Part shown: piece by piece, positions 24,901 to 36,244 of the stretch
Layout: the number at the start of each line of letters is the position of its first letter
Numbering within the stretch: the stretch's first letter is position 1
NCBI GenBank assembly: GCA_002964805.2
Contig: PUDQ02000010.1
Span: 2,790,001 to 2,854,000 of the forward strand
Direction of reading: 5' to 3'
From: Trametes villosa
Taxonomy: Eukaryota; Basidiomycota; Agaricomycetes; Polyporales; Polyporaceae
DNA: 64,000 bases
Program-made: the position numbers and the translations under genes
The notes under the pieces: model-generated
What the model saw: only the letters and a program-made list of their open reading frames with translations
What the model was told of the DNA's origin: nothing
The model's database searches: none

Positions 24901-27900
24901 CTCGCTGGTATCAACCTTGTGCTCCGTCATCCTGACGAAGCCGCCGAAAGCAGCTTTGTCTCTGGGCCCAACACGATCACCCTTCACCAGCAACCTGTCG
25001 ACCTCATTCAAGCGGTCTCGGGCGGCTCGAGCAAGGGCTATCATATCTCCGGCCGTGATAGGGAGAGGCGCAAGCTCGTCCGCTTCTCGCTTGGCTTAGC
25101 TCTGGACGACATCTCCTGCACTGTCCATCCTCAAGCGGTCGAGTTCATGCAGATCGTGCTGCGAGAGTATCGACATCACGCTGGCGTCCTCAATGTCATC
25201 CGGAAGGATCTCCGCTCTCCAAATCCTACGGTTCTCAACAACTCTGCTCTCCCTTCGCGTTCTGTCAGCCCTTCGCGCAAACCGGCGACCACTCTATCCC
25301 TCGACTGCACGTTGACCATGCAATCCTTCACATTCACCGCGGCTACGGAGAAGCTCATCGTGCGGTTCAAGAATGCCGGCGTCACCTACGCATCATCCCT
25401 CCTGGCCAAGCTACCGACCAAGGAACAGACCTCGTGGGACATCTCCACGAATCACTCGCTCATGGTTGGAAGTGCTACTTTCGAGGCCTGCGCGGCGAGT
25501 AGTTCGTCTCCGACGAGAGAACATGTCCTGGCTTCGTTGAGGTTCTCCGACAGCAGGACTAACGTGATAATGCAGCAAGATGTCGGCCACAACACCACTG
25601 TACATGTTTTCCTGGGGCTCAGAAGGCTGCATCTTGACGTGCCACGAAGTGCATTACGCCTGTACCGGTTCGTCGAAGGGTGGCGAGCCGACTACTTACC
25701 TGGGCTTGATGCCGCCGTTCGGGCGTTGCTCGCTGAGCTGCGCGGACCCCCTAGCTCGCCCCAACCCCCTCCTTCGCAAACCTCACACTCGCCTAAGCTT
25801 CTCACTTTCCAACTCCAGGCCTCCGTGACATCAACGCAAGCGACCCTTCAGGTCATGCACGGTACCTGGCTTTCGTGGGAGGTACACGAAACTATGGGCT
25901 TCCTGACGAACGATGCTCGGCGACGGGAGGCGCATCTCTTCGGACTGCAGATGGGTGCCCATGTGTTCAGCATCTCCAAGACGAGAAGCAATACCCGCGC
26001 GGACCCAAGCTCCAGCATTAGACTCGAGTTCCCAACTATCACGCTTCGCGGCCGACACGACAGTGCTGGCCTCCAGGGTCTCGCGTTGGTCGATTTCTTC
26101 CACGTGACGGTTCGACCGTCGGACTGGGACACCCTCCTCTCCGTGCAGCAGAAGTCTGGCCAGGACTTCAACGATCTCCTCCATATCATCGAGCAGAGCC
26201 GGCAGAAACGACAGGAAGCTACTCTCGAGCCGGATGCTTCGGCCGCCAGCACCGACAAGCCGCCCTTCAAGTTCCATGGTTCGTTCAAGATGAAGGGCTT
26301 CCGCATCGGGCTCGAGGGTCTCGGCACTACTGTCTTCCTGGAGTGCGACGACATCAGCGGGGGGATAGGGAACCATAGCCATTCCCTGTGGCATGTTAAG
26401 CTGTCAGATCTAGCTCTCTCCTTGGCTTCACGACTCTCCCTGCCCGGCCCCTCAGAACGCGATCGACGATCTGCTTTCGTGAGGGTAGACTTCGAAGCCC
26501 ACATGCAGCGGAAGCCAGACATGCAGGTCCCCCATCTGGAAGTCTCTGTTGCCAAGGTTCACGCAGTCATGCAACCTAGCTCGATCGGAGAGCTTGGGGA
26601 TTTCATCGATCACTTGCAGGTACGACAACTCCATGAGTCCAAATTCACAATTCGAGTATTAACATCATTACAGGCTGAGGTCTTGACCCGCAAAGAGCAA
26701 CGCGCCAGCGAGCTAGAAGAGTTCAAGGAGAAGACAAGGAGCCTGATGAAAACTCTCGATGTCAAGATCGGAGAACAGGCGACCTCGGAGAAGTCTCTTC
26801 TCGAGCTGTACACCATCGCTCTAGTTATCACCAACATTGGCGTCGCCTTCCCCCTCACTCTCGCACGGGACCTCCAGATGCCGCGCTCTGGGAGCAACGA
26901 CGACGCTGCTGTTCGGGCTTTCCTGTTTTCCATCAGGTCTCTGAAGTTTAGTACTCAGCTGGGTGAAAATGGACGGGCGTCGATGACGAATTTCGCGTTC
27001 CAGTTTGTCTCTCGGTGAGTGAGGTCGCCCACTCTCCCCATCATCTATCCTGACCTAGGGTACTATAGGTTCAGACAAGGCGTTTCCGCCGACTTCTCGG
27101 GCGAGAGCCACAAGACACGCAATCGGCTCCTCTACCCTGAGATGACTGCCGAAGCCCGCTCTGAGCGTGTGGGAGGGTCACGGAGGGTGTGTATCGGGGC
27201 GCAAGTCAGCGGCTTCATCCTCGACGTCGACTCTACCATTCCCGACTTCATCTCGTCTCTCCTGGACGTCTACCGGAGAGGCAAAGATCGAGTCGAGCGA
27301 CTTGGCAGCAGCGGTCTCCGACCGTCGCCGAGTACAGAGACAGGACCTCGCGTCGAGCCCGTCCGGGCAGAAGCGCAGTACGGCGCGCTGCCTACCTCGA
27401 ACGTGCTGGTAACCCTCACCTTCGCAAGTGGCAAGGTTCGCATGCACAGCAAGGACGCGAGCTCCCAGTACCGTAGAGGCGTCCTCTCTACTCTGGTCTA
27501 TGGTCGAGGAGAGGATGCGAACGCCGCGGAGGAGTTCAATCTGCCCGAGGTCTCCGTATGGGGTGAGTTCCGTGCCACTCCAGCCGCCCACAAAGTCTCT
27601 GGCTCTGGTCAAAGCGTCGAGCCATCGACTCTAATCTTCAAGAGCACCATCCACTCCAGCCAGAATACCCTTCGGCCAAGCGTGCTACCGTTCCTCACCG
27701 AGATCATGGCGAAAGTCGAAGATCACATGCGGTCTAGCAATTGGAAGGGTGCGCAGGCTTCCCCAGGTCCTCGACCGCACGGACTGCTACCCGCAATCGC
27801 GGCGACGGAAGAGCTCCCGGCTCGTACCGGTCAGGCAGACCCAGTGTCGGGCATGAAGATCAGCTTCAGTCTTCGCATCGACCAGTCCAAGCTCCACTTC

Positions 27901-30212
27901 ACCTGTCGACCCGACGCGAATGTCATCGGAGGCCTACACTGGGACAGCGGTGGATTCATCATCAACATCTCCCCCGGTGCTCGTCGTGTTTCGTTCACCG
28001 GGACGGTCGGAGGCCTTACTGTCGCTCTCAAGCATGGGTTCCTCAGCGAAGACTGCGTCAAACTGGACGCTCGCAATCTCAACTTCTCTGTGGCGTTCGC
28101 GAAGGTCCAGCCGGCGCAGGGGCGCGTCAGCAGCTCCATCTCCGTCGTGCTCGACACGGAGTTCTCCGGCGGCATCCGGTTCTCTCGCCTTCAGGACGTC
28201 CTCTGCTTCAAGGCTGTTTGGCTGGACAGGATCCCTGTGTTCTCGGGCGGGAACTCTACGCCTACTGATCGACCCTCCAATCCTCCTAGCGCACTGCTCA
28301 CGCCCCAGCCGTCGTCACCCAAACAAGAACTCACTACTGCAGTCCTGGTTCGCCTCCGCCGCGTGGAAATGGACGTCGATCTTGGACAATCGATCAGCAA
28401 CGTCAAGCTCACCCTCGACAACGCCCTCGTGCGTACGAAGATCACCGAAGTCCTGTCCGAACTGTCCCTCTCTATTGAACAGCTCTCCATACTCGCATCT
28501 GGGAACCTTGCCGGTCACGTAGACATGCCCGACTTCCAGTTCCAAACTGTCCGCCGCAACAGCAGTCACCACGCGAAGGAAGCGGGCGGTCGGATGTTGG
28601 ACCTCGCGATGACCACCGGCGTATTTGTGGTGAAGCTCGACTCCGAGTACCACGAGCTGATCCGGTATCGGTATGCATCTCTCTTCGCCCAATGTGTAAA
28701 CATGTACTCACATACCACTACAGCGCGGAGCCGATCACGGTCTACATCTACGACGACTGGTCCCAGATCTCGTCCGACATTCCCGCAGACGATAGACGTG
28801 TCCACCTGGACTTCGTGGTGTCTGGAAGCGAGGTGCTCGCTATCATGACCGTCGGAACAGTTCCCAAGCTGGTCTCCTACGTCAACAAGTTCCGCATGAA
28901 CCTCGACGCACAGAGGGACGGCGCAAGTCGCGAGTCGCAGGCCTTCCGCGTCGCAAATGCACCCAAGCCGGACAACCCCCTCTCCGCCGTTGCGAACGCC
29001 ATGTTCAAGAACGCGCGTTCCCGGCTGAAGGAGTCCGAGTCCGGGATCTCCTACGTCATCGGGCAGCGCATGAGCCTCCAGCTCGAGCGATTGCAGCTCA
29101 TCGTCTTCCCGCGCTCTATGCGCGACGCCGAGCTCGCGCAGTTCGTCGGCGCGAACATCCACGCGCGCCTCCAGCGCGTCATCCACGGCGACAGCGAGCC
29201 CGCAAAGCGCGACCTCCGCCTGCACTTCTCCGCTATCACCATCTCGAAGATCTCCCAGCTGCACCACGCGCTCGTGCCCAAGGACCGCGCGCTCGACACG
29301 CGCGAGTGGCTCAAGACGGTCGTCACCGGCTCGCCCGAGGCGACGATCTTCGGCCTGCCGTCGATGAGCATGCACATGCGGAGCACGGAGGCGCAGGACG
29401 GCGCGCAGCGCGTGCTCGCGTACGACTTCAAGAGCAGCTTCGAGAAGGCGGGGCTCGCGGACGCGGAGGACATCTACATCTCGCTCAACATGGCGCTCTA
29501 CTCGTGGCTCACAGTCCTTCGCAAGACGTTCGCGCGCGAGATGGAGCAGGTCCAGGCGTCCGCGGACGCGCGCGCCGCCGTCGGTGTCGCGGCGCTCACG
29601 GGCGCGGGCATGCAGGCGGCGCTCACCCATCGTAAGAAGGCGCACGACAGCGCTACTGGTGTGGGCGCATCGCCTGTCGACGACTCTGCCGTAATCGAGG
29701 CCCTCGCCTCCGTGCGGACGCGGCCCCGCGCGCGGGGATCAATCTCGACGCGGACTGTTCCCCTCGCTGCGCATTCCATGGACGATATCACGCTGTCTGC
29801 TCCGCTCCCGCCGCTCAAGATATCCACGGCGTCCGCAGGGCCGTCGAAGCTCGTCTCTCCCACCTCTGCGACCAGCTCGATGGAACCGCCCTCTGCGACG
29901 TCCTCCGGATCCGGGCCTGCTGCCCCGTCCTCGTCCGCACCGCCAAAGAAGACGAAGGGCCTCGCGTACGAGCCGCACGACCGGAAAATCGAGCGGCTCA
30001 CGATGCGACAGCTGGGCGAGGCCACGCCGGACGTCATGCACCCGTTCTTCATGAAGAAGGCTGGCTTCAACCTGGAGGACTCGCTTCCGCAGTATGTCCA
30101 CGAGTACGCGACGATGCCGACGGAGGAGATGATGAAGGCGCTGCTGAAGTTGTACAGCAAGCAGCTCACTCGCGGGGCGGACGAGCCTCCTCTGCGTGGA
30201 AGGGATGTCTGA
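18991..30212 (+). CDS. CSF1: CSF1/BLTP1, giant bridge-like lipid transfer protein
   Basis: This is one gene of 11.2 kb encoding an estimated 3,000 or more residues. Csf1/BLTP1 proteins form a long hydrophobic groove that carries phospholipids between the ER and other membranes; in yeast Csf1 supports cold growth and lipid supply for GPI-anchor synthesis. The start (18991) gives an N-terminal membrane anchor (LELIVCVLIVIILVFYFFYW), then NRFFALLFSLLARF. The first intron joins VWVKLG to SIHFSVLAGRILIKDLRYHS and GQISWRYWLRR, the family signature. Further blocks are KRGVGWFQKQLPNLDPKDLL (19760), YAPMIYVVDLDLHHYDIALY (21270), MPFNKYRPESTAVSFWLEAP (21470) and VVYKAFGWTIRYFMILRDNY (21760). A 3 kb exon (23968-27014) forms the middle. 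The C-terminus holds HLDFVVSGSEVLAIMTVG and a disordered Ser-rich stretch, and ends near RGRDV. Roughly 20 short introns lie mainly in the first third. Confidence 0.93.
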
Positions 30213-30467
30213 AGGATTTTTGTAACTTATACCCAAGCATACCTTTGTCATTACCAGTACCATGTTTTTTGCATTCATCCAGGCATACAGCACACAATCT
30301 TGCAGTACTTACCATACATACCTGCATTCAGCGTAGTCTTCATCCTGTACACTACAGTCGGATAATAACTGGTCTCTTTCTTCGCAACTTGTATGCGACG
30401 AACTCCTGTGTTCCACGCCTTCACACGGGTCCATAAGATATACATAGAAGCGTCCGCCAATAATAGA

Positions 30468-31436
30468 TTACTTAGCCGAACCGCCTCCTACCCCAGCGTT
30501 GAATACACTGAGTAGCGCGAAACATCCGTACAGAAGGCCAATGGGATACGCGAGCAGCAGTCTCTGGTCTTGCATGCGCAACACCGCCACGAAGATACCC
30601 GATGCTGCGTATGTGCACCAGAGAATAGAGAGCGTTGAGAGCAGGTAGCCAACCATGCCACTGAGGAAACGGTTAGTGTCGATACGCAAGGTATAGCTAG
30701 ATAATACGTACTCTAGTGTGACGCCAACGCTCAGAGCGCCCACTGCGACCATGGGTAGTAGGCAGTAACCGAGTACGGAGACGACGCGGTATGCGTCGAT
30801 GCCCTTTTCTGACATGAGGTTGAGGAGGGTATAGATGGAGAGCGAGCCGAGCACGCCGACTCCGTAGATATATCCAAACTGTGGCTTTCCGGACTAGAGA
30901 TGCCCATAAGTTCATCCGTCGGAGTGTATCAGATATGCAGCAACTTACGAAGAGTAGGAAGGTTCCGAAGCAGAAGACAAAGAGCAGCGGGCCGGCAAGG
31001 TCTGCATCGTCCATGATGTGCTCATCCACCCGCTGTAGCGGGTTCAAGACGGCCAACGACTTCGCTCGAATATGTGAGAAGTTGATTCCAAGCTCTATGT
31101 GCCCCCATGAGTATCTTTCCCAATGAGCATCGCATGGTGCACACCTTCAAGTAATGGTGGTTCCCCCTCGAACCCTCCCGTCCCGAACGCCGTCCACCAC
31201 CCACCGGCGGGCTGGATGTTTCCACCAAAACCCGGACCGCCACCCTGCTGTATGCTCCCCTGTGCTCCAACATGTCCGTCGAGACTCGAGCGCGAGCCGC
31301 CGTAGAACGAGCTGCCGACTGGACTGGGCGCGTAGAACTGGAGAGGCACACCCGGCTGCGGGGCCACCGGTTGCTGGGGGTAGTACTGGCTCTGGGAGGA
31401 CGACGCGCCGTACGCCGCGTTGTTGTCTTGCCACAT
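30468..31436 (-). CDS. YIP1: Yip1 family protein (YIPF5/7), ER-Golgi Rab-binding membrane protein
   Basis: Yip1 binds prenylated Ypt1/Ypt31-class Rab GTPases and COPII components and is needed for ER-to-Golgi vesicle formation. The start at 31436 gives [20 protein letters not shown], a Gln/Tyr/Gly/Pro-rich cytosolic tail typical of Yip1. Splicing of EPPLLE to [20 protein letters not shown] yields the signature ahead of the membrane domain. Then come [79 protein letters not shown] and [19 protein letters not shown]: five membrane segments. The stop is at 30468. It is convergent with CSF1 (255 bp apart) and divergent from NSA2 across 230 bp. Confidence 0.93.
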
Positions 31437-31551
31437 TCCGTCAAGTCCAGGAGAAAGAGGTGAGCGTGGAGGAGAAGAGGGCGGAAGAGAGCGGGCGTGT
31501 CGGGTGAGGCTGCGCGAGAGAGCGAGAGACGTGGAGGACAGGTAGCAGGAT

Positions 31552-31563
31552 TGACGTCACGTG
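31552..31563. promoter_or_regulatory. Overlapping CRE and E-box (TGACGTCACGTG)
   Basis: TGACGTCA (31552-31559, a full ATF/CREB site) overlaps CACGTG (31558-31563, an E-box bound by Cbf1/USF-type bHLH factors). It lies in the 230-bp divergent promoter, 116 bp from the YIP1 start and 104 bp from the NSA2 start. The sequence is clear; binding is inferred. Confidence 0.5.
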
Positions 31564-31612
31564 CGCACACTTTAGGCTGCTGTTGCCTAAGCGCCCAACT
31601 CGAATTTACTTT

Positions 31613-31642
31613 CCACCTCCACCTCCACCTCCACCTCCACAC
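31613..31642. repeat. CCACCT microsatellite
   Basis: Four perfect CCACCT units are followed by one degenerate unit. They lie 25-55 bp upstream of the NSA2 start codon, so probably in its 5' UTR or core promoter, and form a pyrimidine-rich tract with the CCCTTTCCCCCC that follows. Confidence 0.8.
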
Positions 31643-31666
31643 CCTTTCCCCCCTTTCCGATCCGCG

Positions 31667-32722
31667 ATGGTATGTCGTAGAGCTGTCTGCTATCCGTGAT
31701 GGAACCGCTAACATATCCTTGTCTAACAGCCTCAGGTACGGTCTCCCCGCAAAGTGTCAGAGATAGCGTTTCAAACCGGTTTTCTTGTAGAACGAGTACA
31801 TCGAGGAGCACATCAAGCGACATGGTCGGCGGTTGGATTACTTCGAGCGGAAGTGCGTTTTCATACTTTCGGTGAACTGACTAGACTCTTACAATGCGTC
31901 AGGCGGAAACGCGAGGCTCGTGAGGCCCACCGCTCGTCCGCTGTTGCGCAAAAGGCGTTCGGTCTGAAGGCGAAGATCCTCCACGCTAAGCGCCATGCCG
32001 AGAAGGTGCAGATGAAGAAGACCCTCAAGGCGCACGACGAGCGCAACGTCAAGCAGAAGGACTCCTCGTCCGCACCCGAGGGCGCGCTCCCGACGTACCT
32101 TCTTGACCGCGAGGGCCAGAAGGACGCAAAGGCGCTGTCTACCGCGATCAAGGAGAAGCGGAAGGACAAGGCTGCCAAATATGCTGTTCCCCTCCCGAAG
32201 GTTCGGGGTATCGCGGAGGACGAGATGTTCAAGGTCATGCGGACAGGCAAGAGCAAGAAGAAGGCGTGGAAGCGGATGGTCACGAAGGCGACGTTTGTTG
32301 GGGAGGGCTTCACTCGCAAGCCGGTGAAGATGGAGCGTTTCATCCGCCCCATGGCTCTTCGCTACAAGAAGGCGAACGTCACACATCGTGCGTGGACTGC
32401 CGCAATATTGCTATAACTAATTTGCTAACCCTTATTGTATAGCCGACCTCAAGGCGACATTCCAGTTGCAGATCCTCGGCGTGAAGAAGAACCCCCAGTC
32501 GCCAATGTACACGCAACTGGGTGTCCTCACAAAAGGAACGGTCATCGAAGTGAACGTTTCGGAGCTGGGTATGGTCACCGCTGGTGGCAAGGTCGTATTC
32601 GGGAAGTACGCGCAGATAACGAACAACCCCGAAAACGACGGTTGCATCAACGCAGTACTCCGTAAGCTCATGTTCCTCTCACATCTTGTAACACGCGCTA
32701 ACTACGCATTGTAGTCGTCTAA
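31667..32722 (+). CDS. NSA2: NSA2, 60S ribosome biogenesis factor
   Basis: Nsa2 is a nucleolar assembly factor of pre-60S particles, needed for 27SB pre-rRNA processing. Exons are 31667-31669 (ATG only), 31730-31735 (6 nt), 31791-31852, 31903-32387, 32443-32661 and 32715-32722. They sum to 783 nt, or 260 residues, which is the length expected for the family. The product starts [20 protein letters not shown], continues with [41 protein letters not shown] and [20 protein letters not shown], and ends in the eS8-like domain with [19 protein letters not shown] and GCINAVLLV. The 6 nt exon supplies the conserved Pro-Gln after the initiator Met. Without that splicing pattern the start would be misannotated. 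Confidence 0.95.
31730..31735 (+). other. NSA2: 6-nt microexon of NSA2 (CCTCAG, Pro-Gln)
   Basis: CCTCAG is preceded by a 60-nt intron (31670-31729, GTATGT...TCTAACAG) and followed by a 55-nt intron (31736-31790, GTACGG...TTGTAG). All junctions are phase 0, giving ATG + CCTCAG + AACGAG = MPQNE. The MPQNEYIE start is conserved in NSA2 proteins, which is the main argument that this exon is real. Confidence 0.85.
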
Positions 32723-33011
32723 TGTCCTTCATGCACGGCCTCTCATCTACGGTTTCATGCCCATCTTAGCGTAGCACCTCCTTCTCATGTCAGTCCTGTC
32801 GCTTTCCATGCCCAGTATGTAGCATCTGTAATATCATGTCTTGTGGTGGACATCCCGGAAGGAACCTGGTACCGGCTTGCGAGTTCCTGTGGTCTCATGC
32901 CGGCGCTCAAGATGCTTCAGAGGGCAAGCGCCTGTAGGCGCCTGTGTACTCGTCGAAGCGCTCTGTGGCTTCCACTCATCTCCTCACACAACCACCACGC
33001 TCAAGTGCACC

Positions 33012-33791
33012 ATGTCCGCTTCACCTGCACCCTCTCCATCACCTGCGCCCGGAGGCTCAACAGCACGCCATGCTGCAACGCCGCTCGACAAACAGCGCGC
33101 CCAGCTCGAGAAGCTGCTCAAGGATCCCGCGAAACCCGCGTACATCCCCCCGCCCCCGAAGGAGAAGAGCATCCGGCCCGCGCGGGAGATGATGAAGAAC
33201 GTCCAAGGCTCGAGTGCGGGTGCAGGCAGTGGGGAGTTTCACGTGTACAAGGCGAGTAGGCGGCGGGAGTACGAGCGGCTGAAAGTCATGGATGAGGAGG
33301 CGCAGAAGGTTCGTAGGCTCACTTCATACCCCCCTCCCCTGCCTGAAAACCAAGACGACGAAAGTAAGAATACTAGGCTAACATTGTGTATGTTGCATCT
33401 GTAGGAGGCGGAAGAGGCTGAGTTCGAACGGCGAAAACGCGAACGCGAAGAGCAGGCCGAGGCGAAGACCTCGAAGAACCGGGCCAAGCGGCAGAAGAAG
33501 AAAGAGCGCGCGAAGGGCAAGGGGGCTGACAAGGACGGGCAGCAAGACGGCCCCGCCGCCGACTCGGAGGCGGGTCGCGAACGCCCGGACGTGCCGCTGA
33601 AGAAGCGGAGGCTGGTCAACGGGAAGGAGCTCGTGTTCCGCCGGCCGGGCGAGGGCAGCGACGACGAGGATGACGACGTCGGCCCAATGCCGCAGGAGAC
33701 GTACGAGGCCACACAGGCGTCAGCCGCGTCCGACGCGCCGCCGGTCGCGATTATTGACGCACCGAGGATCACCATCATCGAGGAGGACTGA
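33012..33791 (+). CDS. PRKRIP1: PRKRIP1-like DUF1168 protein, spliceosome-associated
   Basis: This family (DUF1168) binds double-stranded RNA. Human PRKRIP1 is a structural component of the catalytic spliceosome, bridging U2 snRNP parts. Two exons (33012-33308 and 33405-33791) give 227 residues in frame. The signature is REMMKNVQGSSAGAGSGEFH followed by VYKASRRREYERLKVMDEEA. After the intron comes a Lys/Arg/Glu-rich helix (EAEFERRKREREEQAEAKTS, then KNRAKRQKKKER) as in the family. The C-terminal tail is acidic and fungal-specific (GEGSDDEDDDVGP) and ends APRITIIEED. It follows NSA2 on the same strand with 289 bp between them. Confidence 0.9.
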
Positions 33792-34466
33792 GCGATCGTG
33801 CGCGTTCTGCTCGTCTTGGCTATGTTTTTCATCCCCGGTATTCGCGAGCATACCCCGGGTACTGTCAGGTGGATGAGTGTATCGATGGACTGTCTGTGTG
33901 TATGCTCCGTACTCAATCTTATGTTGACCAGTGACCATTGCACGGCGCATAGAACATCCGAGACGCCTGCTTGGCTTGCATTAGGAAATTCGTACCAACG
34001 CCAGGACGTAGGAGACGTCTATACCTCGGTAACCAACAACGAGGCGGTCCGTCATGGGGCTCCAGAGCAGGGCTTGGCACTTCGCATTCATCCGTCTATC
34101 CCCCAACCCCGATGCGAGCAGTCGCCACTGGGCGTATTGTTGGCGTACAACACCTCACGGAATCAATTGGCGCCATTTCGAGCATAGCGTCGCAAAACAG
34201 ACGCGTTCTGGAGGTTCTGGCCTCGAGAAGTCTGACGATACACTGCGCGTGACCGCACAACGATTTGCGTTGCATCGCTCACCCCCACTCCTGCTTCCGA
34301 GGTACTGCCCATTGATTTTCCTGGTACCGCGCAACGGAACATCGTCGCAACCTCGCCTAGGGTCTGCTACTCCCGCTGGGTCCTTAGTCCCGTATAAAAG
34401 CGCGACATGTAGGACAAGGTCTTTCGAACACGGCTCACCTGAACGACCACCCCTCAGCCCTGCATC
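33792..34466. other. Intergenic region, promoter of the AA9 gene
   Basis: This is 675 bp between PRKRIP1 and the AA9 start. Apart from the TATA box at 34393, I see no repeat or gene. Short frames on both strands are not coding by any evidence available here. Confidence 0.5.
34393..34400 (+). promoter_or_regulatory. TATA box of the AA9 gene
   Basis: TATAAAAG lies 67-74 bp upstream of the AA9 start codon, a normal spacing for a fungal core promoter with a short 5' UTR. Confidence 0.7.
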
Positions 34467-35532
34467 ATGTTCGCCTCCGCTGCACTCACTGTTCTCGCTC
34501 TCGCCGTCAGCCAGGCCGCTGCGCACGGTGGCGTGCTGAGCTACCAAATTAACGGTCAAACCTACCAAGGGTTCAAGCCGTACAACACCCCCTCCGGGCA
34601 GTCTAGCATCCAGCGCGAGTGGGACACCTACAACCCGATCACCAGCCCGACCGACGCGTCCCTCGCCTGCAACACCAACGGCGCGTCCCTCGGCTCCGCC
34701 CAGCTGTCTGCCACTGTCCCGGCGGGCTCGAAGGTCACCGCGTTCTGGAAGTGAGATATCGCTTTGTAGCCGCAGCGATGTTCGTTCTGACGTTGGGGAC
34801 AGCGACTGGCCCCATGCCATCGGCCCCGTCATGGTGTACATGGCCAACTGCAACGGCCCGTGCACCTCTGCGAACCCATCCTCGCTCAGCTGGGTACGTG
34901 CTTGTCTTTCCTAACCCAACATATCCATAAATACATTGCGGCTGACTTGCGCACAGTTCAAGATCGAGGAGTCCGGCCTGCTCTCGGGCAGCGTCGCGAA
35001 CGGCCAGTGGGCGCAGGGCCAGCTGATCGCGAACAACAACAGCTGGACGACGACGATCCCGGGCTCGCTCAAGGCGGGCGAGTACCTCCTCCGCCACGAG
35101 CTGCTCGCGATCCACACGTCGAACCAGCCGCAGTTCTACCCCGAGTGCGCGCAGCTGAAGGTCACTGTAAGTACCTTCGACGCACAATTTCAAGGCGATG
35201 GACTTTCCACAATAATTTAACAACGCGACAGGGCTCCGGATCGGCTCAGCCCTCGGGCTCGTACCTCGTCAAGTTCCCCGGTGCCTACAAGATGTCAGTA
35301 TGACTGCGCCTCGCGTACTAGCGGTACTAACGCCTCGCCTGACAGGTCGGACCCCGGCGTTGGCATTGACGTCTACTCTCAGCCTGTGAGTAACACGCTA
35401 CCTAGCGGCTGGATGGGGCTGACACATTTTCATAGAACGTGAACACCTACAAGATTCCGGGTCAGCCTCCTTTCGCGACCGCCCCTTTCGTTACTAACCG
35501 TGCTGTTAGGTCCCGCTGTCTGGCAGGGGTGA
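34467..35532 (+). CDS. AA9 lytic polysaccharide monooxygenase (no CBM)
   Basis: AA9 enzymes are secreted copper oxidases that cleave cellulose or related glucans with an oxygen or peroxide co-substrate. Seven exons (34467-34750, 34803-34893, 34957-35166, 35232-35293, 35346-35385, 35436-35460, 35510-35532) add up to 244 residues. The signal peptide MFASAALTVLALAVSQAAA is followed by HGG, so the mature N-terminal His is the first ligand of the copper brace. The second His is in NDWPHAIGPVMVYMANC. The active-site strand reads LLRHELLAIHTSNQPQFYPE, with the axial Tyr in QFYPEC. There is no C-terminal cellulose-binding module; the protein ends NTYKIPGPAVWQG. Substrate and regioselectivity cannot be read from sequence alone. 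Confidence 0.95.
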
Positions 35533-36244
35533 AATGTCCGGGAAGCTACTGCCAGCCGCAACGAGTCTGTGAGAATAACACTATGATGCTTCGTGTGTAC
35601 AACGTTATGCCGTGGAACTATACCTTTGCGTTTGAAAGTCCGCGAATTTGAGTGGGCACTCACACACAAGCCGGCCGGCAGCTCAGCAGAGAACGGTGCG
35701 AACAGATATTTTACCGTGTTCTCTACGGTCAACTAGTGGCCAAGATACCACTTCATTGCATTCACATGCCCGACTTCTGCGAATTTGGACGGCGGCGCAC
35801 CCTCGCGACTGTGGCCACGTCCAGGTGGCGAAATCGGATATGGCGGCCCGGGATGCGGCCCGACCCCGCGCCGGCCAACGAGCGACGGGACGAGCAAATA
35901 CCTCTCCGCCTGGAAGTCCTTGGGGATTCCTAGGCCAACTGAGCGACAAAAACATGCAGTTCTACATAATACAGTATAAGTGCTGAATTCAGTGATAGTG
36001 AGCGTTGTGGCTGGCAAACTGTGGCGGCGGGCGTCCGCCGGCGATCATCTGGCGGGGAGTCGGAGGCGCCTGCGCAGTGTGGGCATGGCTGGGACTTTGA
36101 CTCTCTCGCGGCGGAGGGCGTGCACATCTCCCAGCTTCTAGCAGCCTCGCTGGAGGTCGCCGCACCCCAGATCCGCCATCTTCTATCTCCCCTTTCTTTG
36201 TGCTCAATCCGCGCGGGGGGCACGCTGCGGCCCGAGCGCTCGCC
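35533..36244. other. Intergenic region, AA9 3' side / SET gene promoter
   Basis: This is 712 bp between two co-directional genes. The short frames 35648-35986 and 35930-36325 are mutually antisense and show no family motif. No RNA gene or long repeat was seen. Confidence 0.45.

Noticed and set aside
28566..29645. A 359-codon minus-strand ORF opposite CSF1
   Set aside because: It is rich in Arg, Glu, Val and Leu with no motif, lies exactly in the high-GC3 block of CSF1, and is what antisense reading of such codons produces.
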